A stretch of DNA of 64,000 bases from Brucella sp. BE17. GTDB lineage: Bacteria; Pseudomonadota; Alphaproteobacteria; Rhizobiales; Rhizobiaceae. Where the stretch lies: the NCBI RefSeq assembly GCF_039545455.1, contig NZ_CP154467.1, forward strand, positions 2,040,501 through 2,104,500. Reading direction: 5' to 3'. Shown here in pieces: positions 28,855 to 38,712 of the stretch. The position numbers were made by a program, and so were the translations under genes. The notes under the pieces are model-generated. The model did no database searches, was not told the origin of the DNA, and was given only the letters and a program-made list of their open reading frames with translations. Positions within the stretch are counted from its first letter, which is position 1. Each line of letters begins with the position of its first letter.

Positions 28855-29990
28855 CGGAATGCCTTTCGCGGATCGAAGGCGTCGCGGGTTGCTTCACCGA
28901 TAAATATCAACAGCGACAGCATTACGGAGATCACCAGAAAACCGGTGATGCCGAGCCATGGCGCTTGCAGATTGTTTTTGCCCTGCGCGAGCAATTCACC
29001 AAGCGAGGCGGAACCGGGAGGCAGGCCGAAACCGAGGAAATCGAGCGAGGTCAGCGTGGTGATCGACCCATTGAGGATGAAGGGCAGGAATGTGAGCGTT
29101 GCGACCATCGCATTGGGCAAGAGATGCCGCCACATGATGGTGGCGTTTCTGACCCCCAATGCGCGTGCTGCGTTGACATATTCAAAGTTTCTGGCCCGCA
29201 AAAATTCGGCCCGTACCACGCCGACAAAAGCCACCCATGAAAACAGCAGCATGATGCCGAGCAGCACCCAGAAGCCCGGCGGTAATATCGCGGCTATAAT
29301 CAGCAACAGATAAAGAACCGGGATAGAGGACCAGATTTCAATGACACGCTGAAAAATGAGATCGACCCAGCCGCCGAAATAGCCCTGGACCGCACCGGCG
29401 CTCACTCCGATAATGGCTGAGAAAAAGGTGAGGATGAGCCCGAAGGCGACCGAAATGCGAAAGCCGTAAAGCGCGCGCGCAAAAACGTCACGCGCCTGAT
29501 CGTCGGTGCCGAGCAGATTGAAATTGCCGAAGCGGCAATTGGGGTCGTTTGCCCCTTGCGGGTAGCGCTGGCAGCGTTCTTCCGCCGAATAGAGCCAGAA
29601 TGGCTTTGCGGGTGCTGCCTGCGGGATTTCATTGTTGACGGTGTTGTAGGAATAGCGGAACGGTGGCCAGATCGCCCAGCCATTGTTGTTGATCTCGTCC
29701 TGTATGACCGGATCGCGATAATCGGTAACGGCATAAAAGCCGCCGAATTTCTCTTCCGGGTAATCGACCAGGACGGGGGCCAGCACTTCGCCTTTATAGG
29801 AAACGAGGATTGGCCGATCATTGGCGATCAGTTCAGAACACAGTGCGCAGACAAGCAGGAACAGGAAAATCCACAGCGACCAGTAACCACGCCTGTTGGC
29901 TTTAAAGTTCTGCCAGCGACGCTTGTTGAGTGGGGACAGCCACGGACGTTTAATAGGTTTTGCGGGAGTAAGTGTGGTGTCGGTCATCAC
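28851..29990 (-). CDS. yejE: Peptide ABC transporter permease YejE
   Basis: This 379-residue inner-membrane permease has an N-terminal membrane helix (about 36-55), a large periplasmic insertion (about 56-165) typical of YejE, and a five-helix BPD_transp_1 core. The EAA loop ([19 protein letters not shown]) contacts the ATPase. It overlaps both neighbours by 4 bases, so the operon yejB-yejE-yejF is tightly coupled. Confidence 0.93.
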   Translation of the reverse strand: MMTDTTLTPAKPIKRPWLSPLNKRRWQNFKANRRGYWSLWIFLFLLVCALCSELIANDRPILVSYKGEVLAPVLVDYPEEKFGGFYAVTDYRDPVIQDEINNNGWAIWPPFRYSYNTVNNEIPQAAPAKPFWLYSAEERCQRYPQGANDPNCRFGNFNLLGTDDQARDVFARALYGFRISVAFGLILTFFSAIIGVSAGAVQGYFGGWVDLIFQRVIEIWSSIPVLYLLLIIAAILPPGFWVLLGIMLLFSWVAFVGVVRAEFLRARNFEYVNAARALGVRNATIMWRHLLPNAMVATLTFLPFILNGSITTLTSLDFLGFGLPPGSASLGELLAQGKNNLQAPWLGITGFLVISVMLSLLIFIGEATRDAFDPRKAFR

Positions 29991-31084
29991 ACGTCCCTCC
30001 TGTCGAAATCAATGCGCGGATCGATCCACGTATAGGTGAGATCGGACAAAAGGCTGACCAGCAATCCTATTAATGAGAAGATGTAGAGCGTTGCAAATAC
30101 CACCGGATAGTCACGGTTGATGATCGACTGATAGCCGAGCAAGCCAAGGCCATCGAGCGAAAAAATCGTCTCGATCAGAAGCGAGCCGGTGAAAAAAGCC
30201 GAAATAAAGGCACCGGGAAAACCGGCAATGACGATCAGCATCGCATTGCGGAACACATGGCCATAAAGCACCTGATTTTCAGTGAGACCCTTGGCGCGGG
30301 CGGTGGTGACATATTGCTTGCGGATTTCTTCAAGGAAGGAATTCTTGGTCAAGAGCGTTGTTGTGGCAAAGGCCGACAGAACGAGAGCGGTGACCGGCAG
30401 CACCATGTGCCAGAGATAATCCCCGATCTTGCCCATGAGCGACATCTGCGCAAAATCGGGTGAGGTAAGACCTCTAAGCGGAAACCAGTCCAAGAACGAG
30501 CCGCCGGCAAAAAGAACGATCAAAAGGATTGCAAACAAGAAGCTTGGAATGGCGTAGCCGACGATAATGACAGCGCTGGTCCATGTGTCGAAACGGCTGC
30601 CTTCCTTGATCGCCTTGCGTATGCCAAGCGGGATCGAGATCGCATAGGAGAGAAACGTCAGCCACAGGCCGAGCGAGATCGAAACCGGCATCTTTTCCTT
30701 GATCAGATCGAGCACGCTGATGTCGCGGAAATAGCTGCGCCCGAAATCAAAGCGCGCATAATTCCACAACATCTGACCAAAGCGTTCGAGCGGTGGTTTG
30801 TCGAAGCCGAACTGCTTTTCAAGATCGGCGATAAATTGTGGGTCGAGCCCTTGCGCGCCACGATATCTGGAATTGGAAGAGCCGCTGTCGAGATTGCTTT
30901 GGCCGAAATCACTGCCGCCGCCTGAAATGCGGTCGAGCGCATCGCCGCCTTGCCCTGAAAGCTGTCCGATCACCCGTTCGACCGGACCGCCGGGGGCAAA
31001 TTGCACCACGGCAAAGGAAATGGCCATGATGCCCAAAATGGTCGGAATCATCAAAAGAAGACGGCGTAAAATATATGCGCCCAT
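29987..31084 (-). CDS. yejB: Peptide ABC transporter permease YejB
   Basis: This 365-residue permease starts with the YejB-type helix [20 protein letters not shown] and has a periplasmic insertion (about 35-105). The permease core with an EAA loop ([20 protein letters not shown]) and the closing helix before [12 protein letters not shown] follow. It pairs with YejE. The 112-base gap to the upstream yejA contains repeat copy 3. Confidence 0.93.
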   Translation of the reverse strand: MGAYILRRLLLMIPTILGIMAISFAVVQFAPGGPVERVIGQLSGQGGDALDRISGGGSDFGQSNLDSGSSNSRYRGAQGLDPQFIADLEKQFGFDKPPLERFGQMLWNYARFDFGRSYFRDISVLDLIKEKMPVSISLGLWLTFLSYAISIPLGIRKAIKEGSRFDTWTSAVIIVGYAIPSFLFAILLIVLFAGGSFLDWFPLRGLTSPDFAQMSLMGKIGDYLWHMVLPVTALVLSAFATTTLLTKNSFLEEIRKQYVTTARAKGLTENQVLYGHVFRNAMLIVIAGFPGAFISAFFTGSLLIETIFSLDGLGLLGYQSIINRDYPVVFATLYIFSLIGLLVSLLSDLTYTWIDPRIDFDRRDV

Positions 31085-31156
31085 CAGTTCAGCTCACTTG
31101 AAATATTGGAGGTCGTCTCAGGGCTTGCCAACAGCTTTTGCCTTTTCTTCATCCAG

Positions 31157-31203
31157 CGCATGATTTTTTCCGAAAACCGGTTCCCACTTTTCGGGATCAT
31201 TGC
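31157..31203. repeat. Dispersed intergenic repeat, copy 3 (partial)
   Basis: The segment GCGCATGATTTTTTCCGAAA followed by ACCGGTTCCCACTTTTCGGG and ATCATTGCT resembles one half of the mosaic repeat seen at 16431 and 62428. The module CCGAAAACCGNTTCNCACTTTT is common to copies 2 and 3. It spans the TGA stop of the upstream yejA gene (31197-31199). Confidence 0.6.
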
Positions 31204-33041
31204 TTAATCCACCACAGCGTCTCGACCGGGAAGCCGTAATCCGGCTTCGGCTCCTTGAAACCGAACCGGTCCCAGAAAGCGATGCGATGATTCGCTATTG
31301 TCCAATTTGGAATCCAGTCGCGACGGATACGCAAGTACCGATCGAGCACCCTGAGCGTCGCGACGAGTTCTTCTCGGCTGGAAACCTTGGCCACGTCGGC
31401 AATCAGCGCGTCGATCAGCGGATCATTCGTGCCCGGCAGATTATAGCTACCCGGTGTTCTGGCTGATTGCGAGCCGAACATGCCGGAAAGCGATTCGCTG
31501 GTTGGCGTGGCGGAAAACTGCATGGCCATGGAGACCATGTCGAAATCGAAATCCTGTACACGGGCCTGATACTGACTGGCATCGACCAACCGCAGTCGGG
31601 CGTCAATGCCGATGGCGCGCATCTTTTGCATGAAGGGATTATAGACCCTGGTGAAGGTGTCACTATCGCTTAAGATTTCCAGCGTGAATTTGGCGCCGTC
31701 CCTTGCATGGAACTGGCCGTTTTTGCGCTCAAAACCCGCTTCCTGCATAAGCTTGACGGCGCGCGAGAACTGCGCACGGTCGCGTCCTGAGCCATCAGAG
31801 GTTGGCATCACCACCGCTTCGCCAAAGACTTCCTTCGGCAGCTTGCTACGATAACGTTCAAGCACTTTCAGTTCTGCCTCGCCCGGCAGGCCAACGGCCT
31901 GAAAGTCCGAACCGTTGAAGCAGGATTGCGAGCGTTGATAGCTATCATAAAACAGGTTTTTATTGGTCCACTCGAAATCAAAGCAAAGCCCGATAGCTTC
32001 TCGCACACGCGGATCGCGAAACCGCTCGCGGCGCTGGTTGAGTGCCCAGCCCTGCATGAGCGGGCGTCTTTCGCGCGGGAAAGTACGCTTGATCACTTTC
32101 TTCTGCTCAACGGCTGGGAAATCATAGCTGGTAGCCCAATTTCTGGCCACATATTCGCCGCGCAAATCGATATCGCCCTTCTTGAAGGCCTCGAATTCCG
32201 GCTGCCGGTCGCGGAAGAACTCGATGCGGATGCGGTCAAAATTATTTTGCCCGCGCATGACAGCAAGGTCCTTTGCCCAGTAATCGCTGACACGCTCATA
32301 TTCGATCATGTTGCCGGGCGAAACTCTGCCGACCTTATAGGGGCCGGAGCCAAGAATCGGTGCAAGCGTGGTTGCCTCGAAATCCTTGTCCTTGAACCAT
32401 TGTTTCGAGAGAATAGGCAGACCCACGGCATCGAGTATGGCGTTGAAACCGCTGTTTTCGTTAAAACGCAGGCGCACTTCATGTGTGCCAAGGGCGTCGG
32501 CTTTCTCAAGAGAGACAAGCATCTGACGAATTTTCGGATGGGCTTTCTGTTTGAAAAGCTCAAAAGTGAATGCAACGTCGTCTGCCTCGATCGGCGAGCC
32601 GTCATGAAAACGCGCTTCCTTGCGCAAGTTGAAAACGCATGTGTGGCGGTCATTCGTTACCACGACATTTTCTGCAACAAGGCCATAGACCGAATCCGGT
32701 TCATCAAGTGCCGAAACCATCAGGCTGTCAAAGGTCAGCTCCATGCGTGGTGGCGCATCGCCTTTCAACGTGAATGTGTTGAGCGTATTGAATGTCTGCG
32801 TGTTCTGGTTCCACAGCCAGTTCCACGGCGCAAGCGTGAAGGTGCCGCCCTTTGGGGCATCTGCATTCACATACTCGAAATGGGAAAAGTCGGGCGCATA
32901 TTTCAAATCGCCGAAGGCTGATAGCCCACGTCGCGGCGTTGCTGGCATCAGTGCCATTGCAGGCCCGGGCAGAGAGGCGATGAGAGCGGAACTGCCAGAA
33001 AGCAGAAGAAAATCGCGGCGGCTCATAGGAGTGACGGTCAT
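31197..33041 (-). CDS. yejA: Peptide-binding protein YejA, Tat-type paralogue
   Basis: This 614-residue periplasmic solute-binding protein (SBP family 5) has a twin-arginine-like leader, MSRRDFLLLSGSSALIASL, about residues 6-25. The mature part carries the family motifs PKGGTF and a lobe structure matching its neighbour. A TAGGAG site 10 bases upstream supports ATG 33041. It lies 12 bases downstream of the second yejA gene and is presumably co-transcribed with yejBEF. The C terminus ends inside repeat copy 3. Confidence 0.9.
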   Translation of the reverse strand: MTVTPMSRRDFLLLSGSSALIASLPGPAMALMPATPRRGLSAFGDLKYAPDFSHFEYVNADAPKGGTFTLAPWNWLWNQNTQTFNTLNTFTLKGDAPPRMELTFDSLMVSALDEPDSVYGLVAENVVVTNDRHTCVFNLRKEARFHDGSPIEADDVAFTFELFKQKAHPKIRQMLVSLEKADALGTHEVRLRFNENSGFNAILDAVGLPILSKQWFKDKDFEATTLAPILGSGPYKVGRVSPGNMIEYERVSDYWAKDLAVMRGQNNFDRIRIEFFRDRQPEFEAFKKGDIDLRGEYVARNWATSYDFPAVEQKKVIKRTFPRERRPLMQGWALNQRRERFRDPRVREAIGLCFDFEWTNKNLFYDSYQRSQSCFNGSDFQAVGLPGEAELKVLERYRSKLPKEVFGEAVVMPTSDGSGRDRAQFSRAVKLMQEAGFERKNGQFHARDGAKFTLEILSDSDTFTRVYNPFMQKMRAIGIDARLRLVDASQYQARVQDFDFDMVSMAMQFSATPTSESLSGMFGSQSARTPGSYNLPGTNDPLIDALIADVAKVSSREELVATLRVLDRYLRIRRDWIPNWTIANHRIAFWDRFGFKEPKPDYGFPVETLWWIKQ

Positions 33042-33053
33042 ATCCCGACGCTC

Positions 33054-34922
33054 CTATTCAGCGTCGGTCTTGATCTTGGGTTCTTTGACCGGATCGATCC
33101 ACCAAGAGAACGGATCGATGCCTGCATAATCCGGCTGATTTTCCGGCATGCCGAACTTGTTCCAATAGGCGATATTGATTTTATCGGAATACCATTGCGG
33201 AATGACGTAATAATTCCACAACAACGCGCGGTCGAGCGCGTGGGACGCTGCCACCAGTTCGTCGCGGTCCTTGGCGTAGATAACGCGGTCGATCAGCGTG
33301 TCGATGGCTGGGTTCTTTATGCCAGCGTAATTACGGCTGCCTTTGAATTCAGCGGATTTGGAACCCCAGAAATCACGTTGTTCGTTGCCTGGTGAGGCGG
33401 TTTGCGCAATGAGTGAGGAAATCACGTCATAGTCGAAATCATTGACCCGCGCCTGATATTGCGCCGCATCGACAATACGAACACGCGCATCGATGCCGAT
33501 TCTTTTAAGGTTCTGGATAAAAAGATTATGGACTTTCTCGAAACTGGCACCGTCGTCCAGAATTTCGAAGGAGAAAGTCTTGCCATTTTCGTCGGTAAGC
33601 TTGTTGTTCTTGAGCGTCCATCCGGCTTCGCCGAGAAGTTTCAGCGCCGTGCGAAGATTGTCACGCGTGGACTGTGGGTTGTCGTAGACCGGAAGCTTGA
33701 ATTCCTTGGTCAGTGCGTCAGCGGGCAGCGCATCTTTCACTGTCTCCAGGATTTCCTGCTCCGCCTTTGTCGGCGGGCCACTTAAAGCCAGTTCATTGCC
33801 GGAAAAATAGCTTTCGATGCGTTGATACTGATTGAAAAACAACAGGCGGTTCATGGCCTCGAAATCAAAGGCATAGGTCAGCGCCTGCCGCACTTTCGGA
33901 TCCTTGAATTCATCGCGGCGCGTGTTGAGGAAATAGCCCTGCATGCGACCGACGGCGTGATAGGGAAAGGATTTTTTAACCACATCGCCGCGCTGAACGG
34001 CGGGGAAATTGTATTGCTCGGCCCAGCGCTGGGCGCGGTTTTCCTGACGGTAGTCATAGTCGCCGCCCTTCTTGAAGGCTTCCCATGTGGCGTCGTCACT
34101 CAGATAATACTCGTAATGCAGATGGTCGAAATTGTAGCGGCCGACGTTGACGGGCAGATCCTTGCCCCAATAGTCATCGACACGTGCCCAGACGATGGCT
34201 TGTCCGGGCCGCACGCTTTCGATTCTGTAGGCTGATGAGCCGAGCGGAATTTCCAGCGTCGGACGCGTGATGTCGCGCTGCTTGCCTTTGGCGTCCTTGC
34301 CCTCCCACCAGTGCTTGGGCAGGATCGCGAGCTGGCCCATGATCTGTGGCAATTCACGATTGCCCTTTTGCGAGAATGTGAATTTCACTTCCCACTCGCC
34401 GCTCTTCTCAGCCTTTTCCACGTCGCCATAATATTTATTGTACATGGGCGATTGTTTTTTCAGCACATCAAACGACCAGATCACGTCCTCGACGGTGATC
34501 GGCTCGCCGTCATGCCATTTGGCTTTCGGGTTGAGCTTGAATTTTACCCATGAAAAATCATCGGGATATTGCAAGGCTTCCGCGATGAGCGGATATTGAG
34601 TTGAACTTTGATCGACCGAATCCGACATCAGCGTATCGTAGAGATAGCCGCCGCCAAAAGCGCCCAGGCCTGCTGCAGGAACGCCTTGAACCACATAAGG
34701 ATTGAGGCTGTCGAAGGTGCCGACCGCCACCTGATTGAGCGTGCCGCCCTTGGGCGCATCGGGATTGACATAGTCGTAATGCTTGAAATCAGCCGGATAT
34801 TTGGGTTCGCCCATTAGGCTGGAAGCGTATCGCCATTGCAGTTCTGAATTCTGCGTATGGCCGATTGATACCGTGTTCGCCAGCATTGCGACAGCAAAAG
34901 CGCCCGCCCAGAAAGCTCTCAT
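33054..34922 (-). CDS. yejA: Peptide-binding protein YejA, Sec-type paralogue
   Basis: This 622-residue SBP family 5 protein has a conventional Sec signal peptide, MRAFWAGAFAVAMLANTVSI, about residues 1-24. The binding-protein body includes YVNPDAPKGGTLN, ADFKHYDYV and WHDGEPITVEDV. ATG 34922 is chosen because the upstream 47 codons of the open frame are basic and unconserved and run towards a terminator. It is the first gene of the leftward yejA-yejA-yejB-yejE-yejF-dehydrogenase operon. Confidence 0.9.
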   Translation of the reverse strand: MRAFWAGAFAVAMLANTVSIGHTQNSELQWRYASSLMGEPKYPADFKHYDYVNPDAPKGGTLNQVAVGTFDSLNPYVVQGVPAAGLGAFGGGYLYDTLMSDSVDQSSTQYPLIAEALQYPDDFSWVKFKLNPKAKWHDGEPITVEDVIWSFDVLKKQSPMYNKYYGDVEKAEKSGEWEVKFTFSQKGNRELPQIMGQLAILPKHWWEGKDAKGKQRDITRPTLEIPLGSSAYRIESVRPGQAIVWARVDDYWGKDLPVNVGRYNFDHLHYEYYLSDDATWEAFKKGGDYDYRQENRAQRWAEQYNFPAVQRGDVVKKSFPYHAVGRMQGYFLNTRRDEFKDPKVRQALTYAFDFEAMNRLLFFNQYQRIESYFSGNELALSGPPTKAEQEILETVKDALPADALTKEFKLPVYDNPQSTRDNLRTALKLLGEAGWTLKNNKLTDENGKTFSFEILDDGASFEKVHNLFIQNLKRIGIDARVRIVDAAQYQARVNDFDYDVISSLIAQTASPGNEQRDFWGSKSAEFKGSRNYAGIKNPAIDTLIDRVIYAKDRDELVAASHALDRALLWNYYVIPQWYSDKINIAYWNKFGMPENQPDYAGIDPFSWWIDPVKEPKIKTDAE

Positions 34923-35019
34923 CCAGCAACTCCGTTTTGTTCCGAATTCGTTGGTGCAAGTTTTATGGCTTTTTGCGGAGGAAGAAAGGCATGTCGTTGA
35001 GAAAACCAAACCGAATAAC

Positions 35020-35048
35020 AAAAAAGCCCGGATAAACCGGGCTTTTTT
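35020..35048 (-). terminator. Terminator after cycM
   Basis: A 12-bp stem including the A/T ends (35020-35031 with 35037-35048) around a 5-base loop is flanked by A-runs and T-runs. It lies 15 bases beyond the cycM stop on the minus strand and separates cycM from the yej operon. Confidence 0.9.
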
Positions 35049-35063
35049 ATCTTTCATCCCCAA

Positions 35064-35798
35064 TCAGTCGGCTGGTGCCTGCTCCGGCGTCTCTGGAGCT
35101 GGAGCTTGACCCGCAGGCTGCTGGCCCTCCTGACCCTCAGGGGAGGATTCTGCAGGCTTGTCTTCGCTGGCGGGTGCCTGACCTTCTTCGGCGGGCTTTG
35201 ATTCGCCTTCTGCCGGTGCTGCATTCTCGCCTTCGGCGGGTGCTGCATCGGCGCTCGGCAGCGGTGCCGGATTGTCGGAAAGCGTATGCAGATAGGCAAT
35301 CAGATCGGCGCGCTCATTATCCTTCTTGTCACCGGCAAAGCCCATGGCCGTGCCCCTGATGAAGCCTTTGGGCGAAGTCAGGAACTTGTTGAGATGCTCA
35401 AAGTCCCAGTTGTTTCCCGCAGCGCCGAATTCCTTCATGGCAGCTGAATAGCCAAAACCATCAACCGAAGCCGCAGGACGATTGACGATATCCCACAGAT
35501 GCGGACCAACCTTGTTGGCACCGCCCTTTTCGGCGGTATGGCAGGCAGCGCAACGCTTGAAAACGTTCTGCCCTCGCGCCGGATCAGCGGATTGCAGCAG
35601 GGTCGCGATGGAAACTTCTTCCTTGGCGGGAGCGCCTGCAGCGCCTCCAGCCGGAGCATCGGCCACTTCGATTGTATAGCCCGGCTTTTCCGGCGCAGGC
35701 GCATGAAACAGCGAATCGGACAAAATACTTATCGTCATGGCAACGAAAACCGTCGCCAGAAACGCCATGATAAACTTGTTAGTTCGGGTTGAATTCAT
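35064..35798 (-). CDS. cycM: Membrane-anchored cytochrome c (CycM type)
   Basis: This 244-residue protein has an uncleaved N-terminal membrane anchor (about residues 8-28) and a class I cytochrome c domain with haem motif CAACH at 83-87 and the Met ligand at about 152 (GTAMGFAG). In rhizobia CycM passes electrons from the bc1 complex to the aa3 oxidase. The last 65 residues form an unusual Ala/Pro/Glu-rich acidic tail of imperfect repeats ([21 protein letters not shown]), presumably disordered in the periplasm. Confidence 0.92.
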   Translation of the reverse strand: MNSTRTNKFIMAFLATVFVAMTISILSDSLFHAPAPEKPGYTIEVADAPAGGAAGAPAKEEVSIATLLQSADPARGQNVFKRCAACHTAEKGGANKVGPHLWDIVNRPAASVDGFGYSAAMKEFGAAGNNWDFEHLNKFLTSPKGFIRGTAMGFAGDKKDNERADLIAYLHTLSDNPAPLPSADAAPAEGENAAPAEGESKPAEEGQAPASEDKPAESSPEGQEGQQPAGQAPAPETPEQAPAD

Positions 35799-36079
35799 CG
35801 CCGGTCAGCGCTCCCTCTACAAAGCGATCTCCCCGAGAACGCCGTACACAGCCGGCATGCAACCCTTATTGAAAGGCAACAATTCTCTCCCCGGCATCGG
35901 GCGGAAACTAGGTCTTTTACATAGGCGATGCAACACCTATAAGGGTGTCTGACCCCGTGACTTTTTGACACTTTTGCTGCATTTCCAGCGTGGTAAAGGT
36001 GACACGATTACGACAACAGGCGTCTGAAACCGGCCTGAAAACGGCCTGACACCGCAAGGCGCAGCAACAAGAGACGATC

Positions 36080-36826
36080 ATGCCTCAGTCTTTAAACACC
36101 CTTACCCTCATTCCGGCCCGGATGGCATCAACGCGTCTGCCCAACAAGCCGCTTGCCGATATTGGCGGCAAGCCAATGATCGTGCATGTGGCCGACCGCG
36201 CGAAAGCGGCTGGGCTTGGACGTACGGTTGTTGCGACCGACAGCACGGACGTCTTCGCAATCGTTACTGCCAATGGCCATGAGGCTGTGATGACGCGCGG
36301 CGACCACGAATCAGGTTCCGACCGCATCTATGAGGCACTGCTGAAACTCGATCCGAGCGGTGAGATAGACGCAATCGTCAATGTGCAGGGCGATTTGCCG
36401 ACGATCGATCCCGATATCATCCGTCGCGCGTTGCGTCCGCTCGAGGACGGTCCGGCGGATATCGCAACGCTGGGCGTGGAAATCGCGCTTGAGGAAGAAA
36501 AAACCAATCCCAGCGTGGTGAAAATTGTCGGTTCGCCGCTGGAGCAGAACCGCCTGCGCGCCCTTTATTTTACCCGCGCAACTGCACCGCATGGCGATGG
36601 CCCACTGTATCACCATATCGGTCTTTATGCCTATCGCCGCGCCGCATTGGAGCGCTTTGTGGGCTTGGGGCCATCTTATCTGGAAAAGCGCGAGAAACTG
36701 GAACAGTTGCGCGCGCTGGAGGCGGGTATGCGTATCGATGTCGAAATCGTGGATACGGTACCGCTGGGGGTCGACACACAGGCCGATCTTGACCGCGCGC
36801 GCGAAATGATTGCAAAGACTTTGTAA
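36080..36826 (+). CDS. kdsB: 3-deoxy-manno-octulosonate cytidylyltransferase
   Basis: KdsB activates Kdo as CMP-Kdo for the inner core of lipopolysaccharide. The 248-residue protein has the nucleotidyltransferase motif [20 protein letters not shown], the CTP-binding [10 protein letters not shown] and VNVQGDLP with the metal-binding Asp. [10 protein letters not shown] near the C-terminal third is also present. Length is normal. pheA follows after about 50 bases on the same strand. Confidence 0.96.
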   Translation: MPQSLNTLTLIPARMASTRLPNKPLADIGGKPMIVHVADRAKAAGLGRTVVATDSTDVFAIVTANGHEAVMTRGDHESGSDRIYEALLKLDPSGEIDAIVNVQGDLPTIDPDIIRRALRPLEDGPADIATLGVEIALEEEKTNPSVVKIVGSPLEQNRLRALYFTRATAPHGDGPLYHHIGLYAYRRAALERFVGLGPSYLEKREKLEQLRALEAGMRIDVEIVDTVPLGVDTQADLDRAREMIAKTL

Positions 36827-36878
36827 ATAGCTGCCCGTCATGGGTGCCCTCGATGGGTATTTGAGAAAGTACGACACG

Positions 36879-37742
36879 ATGAAAACCAACAGGATTTCCT
36901 TCCAGGGCGAAGCGGGCGCCAATTCCGATACGGCATGCCGCAACATGTTTCCCGATATGGAGCCGTTGCCGTGCCCGACTTTCGAGGACGCCTTCAATGC
37001 GGTGGAAAGCGGGGCCGCCGACCTTGCCATGATCCCCATCGAGAACACGTTGGCCGGACGCGTCGCCGATATTCACTATCTTCTGCCGCTGGCCGACATC
37101 CATATCGTCGGCGAATATTTTCTGCCGATCCATTTCCAGCTCATGGTGCTGCCGGGCGCCAAACGTGAGGAAATCCGCACGGTCCATAGCCATATCCATG
37201 CGCTCGGCCAGTGCCGCAAGGTGATCCGCGACAATGGCTGGAAGCCGGTGATCGCTGGCGATACGGCGGGTGCTGCGCGTCTGGTTGCTGATGAGCAGGA
37301 CCGCTCGATGGCCGCTCTCGCGCCGCGCCTTGCTGCCGGTCTTTACGGTCTGGATATCTTGCAGGAAGATGTCGAGGACGCGGAAAACAACGTCACGCGT
37401 TTCGTGGTGCTTTCCAAAGAGAAGCAATGGGAGCCGCGTCCGCAAAAGGACGAGCGCATCATCACCACATTCGTGTTTCGGGTTCGCAACGTGCCGGCAG
37501 CCCTTTATAAGGCGATGGGCGGATTTGCCACCAACGGCGTCAATATGACCAAGCTCGAAAGTTATCAGCTCGGCGGACGCTTTATTGCCACGCAGTTTTA
37601 TGCCGATATCGAGGGCCACCCGGAAGACCATAATGTGAAGCTGGCACTGGAAGAACTGGCCTTTTTCTCAAAGGAAGTGCGTATTCTCGGTGTCTATAAG
37701 GGCAGTGACGTACGCGGCACGCATTTGCTGGCAGCGGAATAA
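36879..37742 (+). CDS. pheA: Prephenate dehydratase
   Basis: PheA converts prephenate to phenylpyruvate in phenylalanine synthesis. The 287-residue monofunctional protein has the PDT domain (about 1-180), with FQGEAGANSD and the catalytic TRF motif in NNVTRFVVL. An ACT regulatory domain follows (about 195-275), with NVPAALYKAMGGFA and the phenylalanine-binding-like ESYQLGGRF. No chorismate mutase domain is fused. ATG 36879 is preferred to 36840. Its TAA abuts the stop of the convergent nudC with no base between. Confidence 0.95.
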   Translation: MKTNRISFQGEAGANSDTACRNMFPDMEPLPCPTFEDAFNAVESGAADLAMIPIENTLAGRVADIHYLLPLADIHIVGEYFLPIHFQLMVLPGAKREEIRTVHSHIHALGQCRKVIRDNGWKPVIAGDTAGAARLVADEQDRSMAALAPRLAAGLYGLDILQEDVEDAENNVTRFVVLSKEKQWEPRPQKDERIITTFVFRVRNVPAALYKAMGGFATNGVNMTKLESYQLGGRFIATQFYADIEGHPEDHNVKLALEELAFFSKEVRILGVYKGSDVRGTHLLAAE

Positions 37743-38684
37743 TCAGCTCTCCGCCCATGCCCTGATCAGATGGGTTGCGATAGCGCCGGATGCCGGAACG
37801 CGCAGCCCTTTTTCGTGTGTGTCCGAGAGCATGGCGCGGACTTCGGTTTTGGAAAACCAGCGTCCGTCTTCAAGTTCTGAATGGTCGATGGTGAAATTAT
37901 CGCTCAACACTTCGGCATGACAGCCGATCATAAGCGAATAGGGAAACGGCCATGGCTGGCTGGCATGATAGCCGACGCGACCGATAGCCAGCCCCATTTC
38001 CTCAAAGCTTTCGCGCCGAACCGCGGCCTCGATCGTCTCGCCATGTTCGATAAAACCAGCAAGGCAGGAGTAGGAATTGGCGGTAAAATGCGGTCCTCGC
38101 GCCAGAATACATTTGTCACCCCTGACCGGCAGCATGATGGCAACCGGATCGGTGCGCGGAAAATGCTCGGCATTGCAATGCGGGCAGACCCGTTTTGCAC
38201 CACCGGCACGCATCGCACTCTTGTGGCCGCAGCGCCCGCAAAACCGGTGATTGCCATGCCATGCGGTGAGGGCTGCCGCTTGCGCTAAAGCGCCGAGAAG
38301 ATCGGCTCCCAGCAAGCCTTCCATGTAAAGGCTGCGATAGTCTTGTGCCTTGAACGGGTCTGGCAGGTTTTCGGGATCAAATGGCGTCATCAGAGCTACG
38401 ATTGGCACGCCATCCTGCATGCCTAACAATATCGGCTCTTCGAGATCTGGCTGGTACCCTCGCGCCTCGTCAAGATCAAACAGCGCTCGCGGTGCCTGCG
38501 CATTGCTACAGTCGAGCAGCAGGCGATTGTGTCCCAGCAGCATGATGCGCGTGTCGGGGAGTTCGAGTGCCGTAAAGGCTGAATCATCCTGTCGCTTTTC
38601 CGACAGTCGGTCGATGCGGTTCCCGGCAAAGCCAACAAGGCGGCTCGGTTCGATTTCCGGCAGGTCGTAGAGGCGAAAGGCCAT
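37743..38684 (-). CDS. nudC: NAD(+) diphosphatase / RNA deNADding enzyme NudC
   Basis: NudC hydrolyses NADH and removes NAD caps from RNA. The 313-residue protein has an N-terminal NUDIX-like domain and a four-cysteine zinc ribbon (CGRCG and CPHC, about 155-180). The Nudix box (GFIEHGETIEAAVRRESFEE) follows, with the NudC-specific SQPWPFPYSLM motif after it. ATG 38684 is chosen for conserved start and length. It lies 28 bases downstream of the HIT gene on the same strand. Confidence 0.93.
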   Translation of the reverse strand: MAFRLYDLPEIEPSRLVGFAGNRIDRLSEKRQDDSAFTALELPDTRIMLLGHNRLLLDCSNAQAPRALFDLDEARGYQPDLEEPILLGMQDGVPIVALMTPFDPENLPDPFKAQDYRSLYMEGLLGADLLGALAQAAALTAWHGNHRFCGRCGHKSAMRAGGAKRVCPHCNAEHFPRTDPVAIMLPVRGDKCILARGPHFTANSYSCLAGFIEHGETIEAAVRRESFEEMGLAIGRVGYHASQPWPFPYSLMIGCHAEVLSDNFTIDHSELEDGRWFSKTEVRAMLSDTHEKGLRVPASGAIATHLIRAWAES

Positions 38685-38712
38685 AGCTATCTCGGAGTGA
38701 TGTAGAAAACTA

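Noticed and set aside
31926..32921. A 331-codon plus-strand frame across yejA
   Set aside because: Antisense shadow of a clear binding-protein gene; no recognisable product.
34923..35063. A 47-residue extension of the Sec-type YejA
   Set aside because: Basic and Cys-containing, overlaps the cycM terminator, and hides the true Sec signal peptide.
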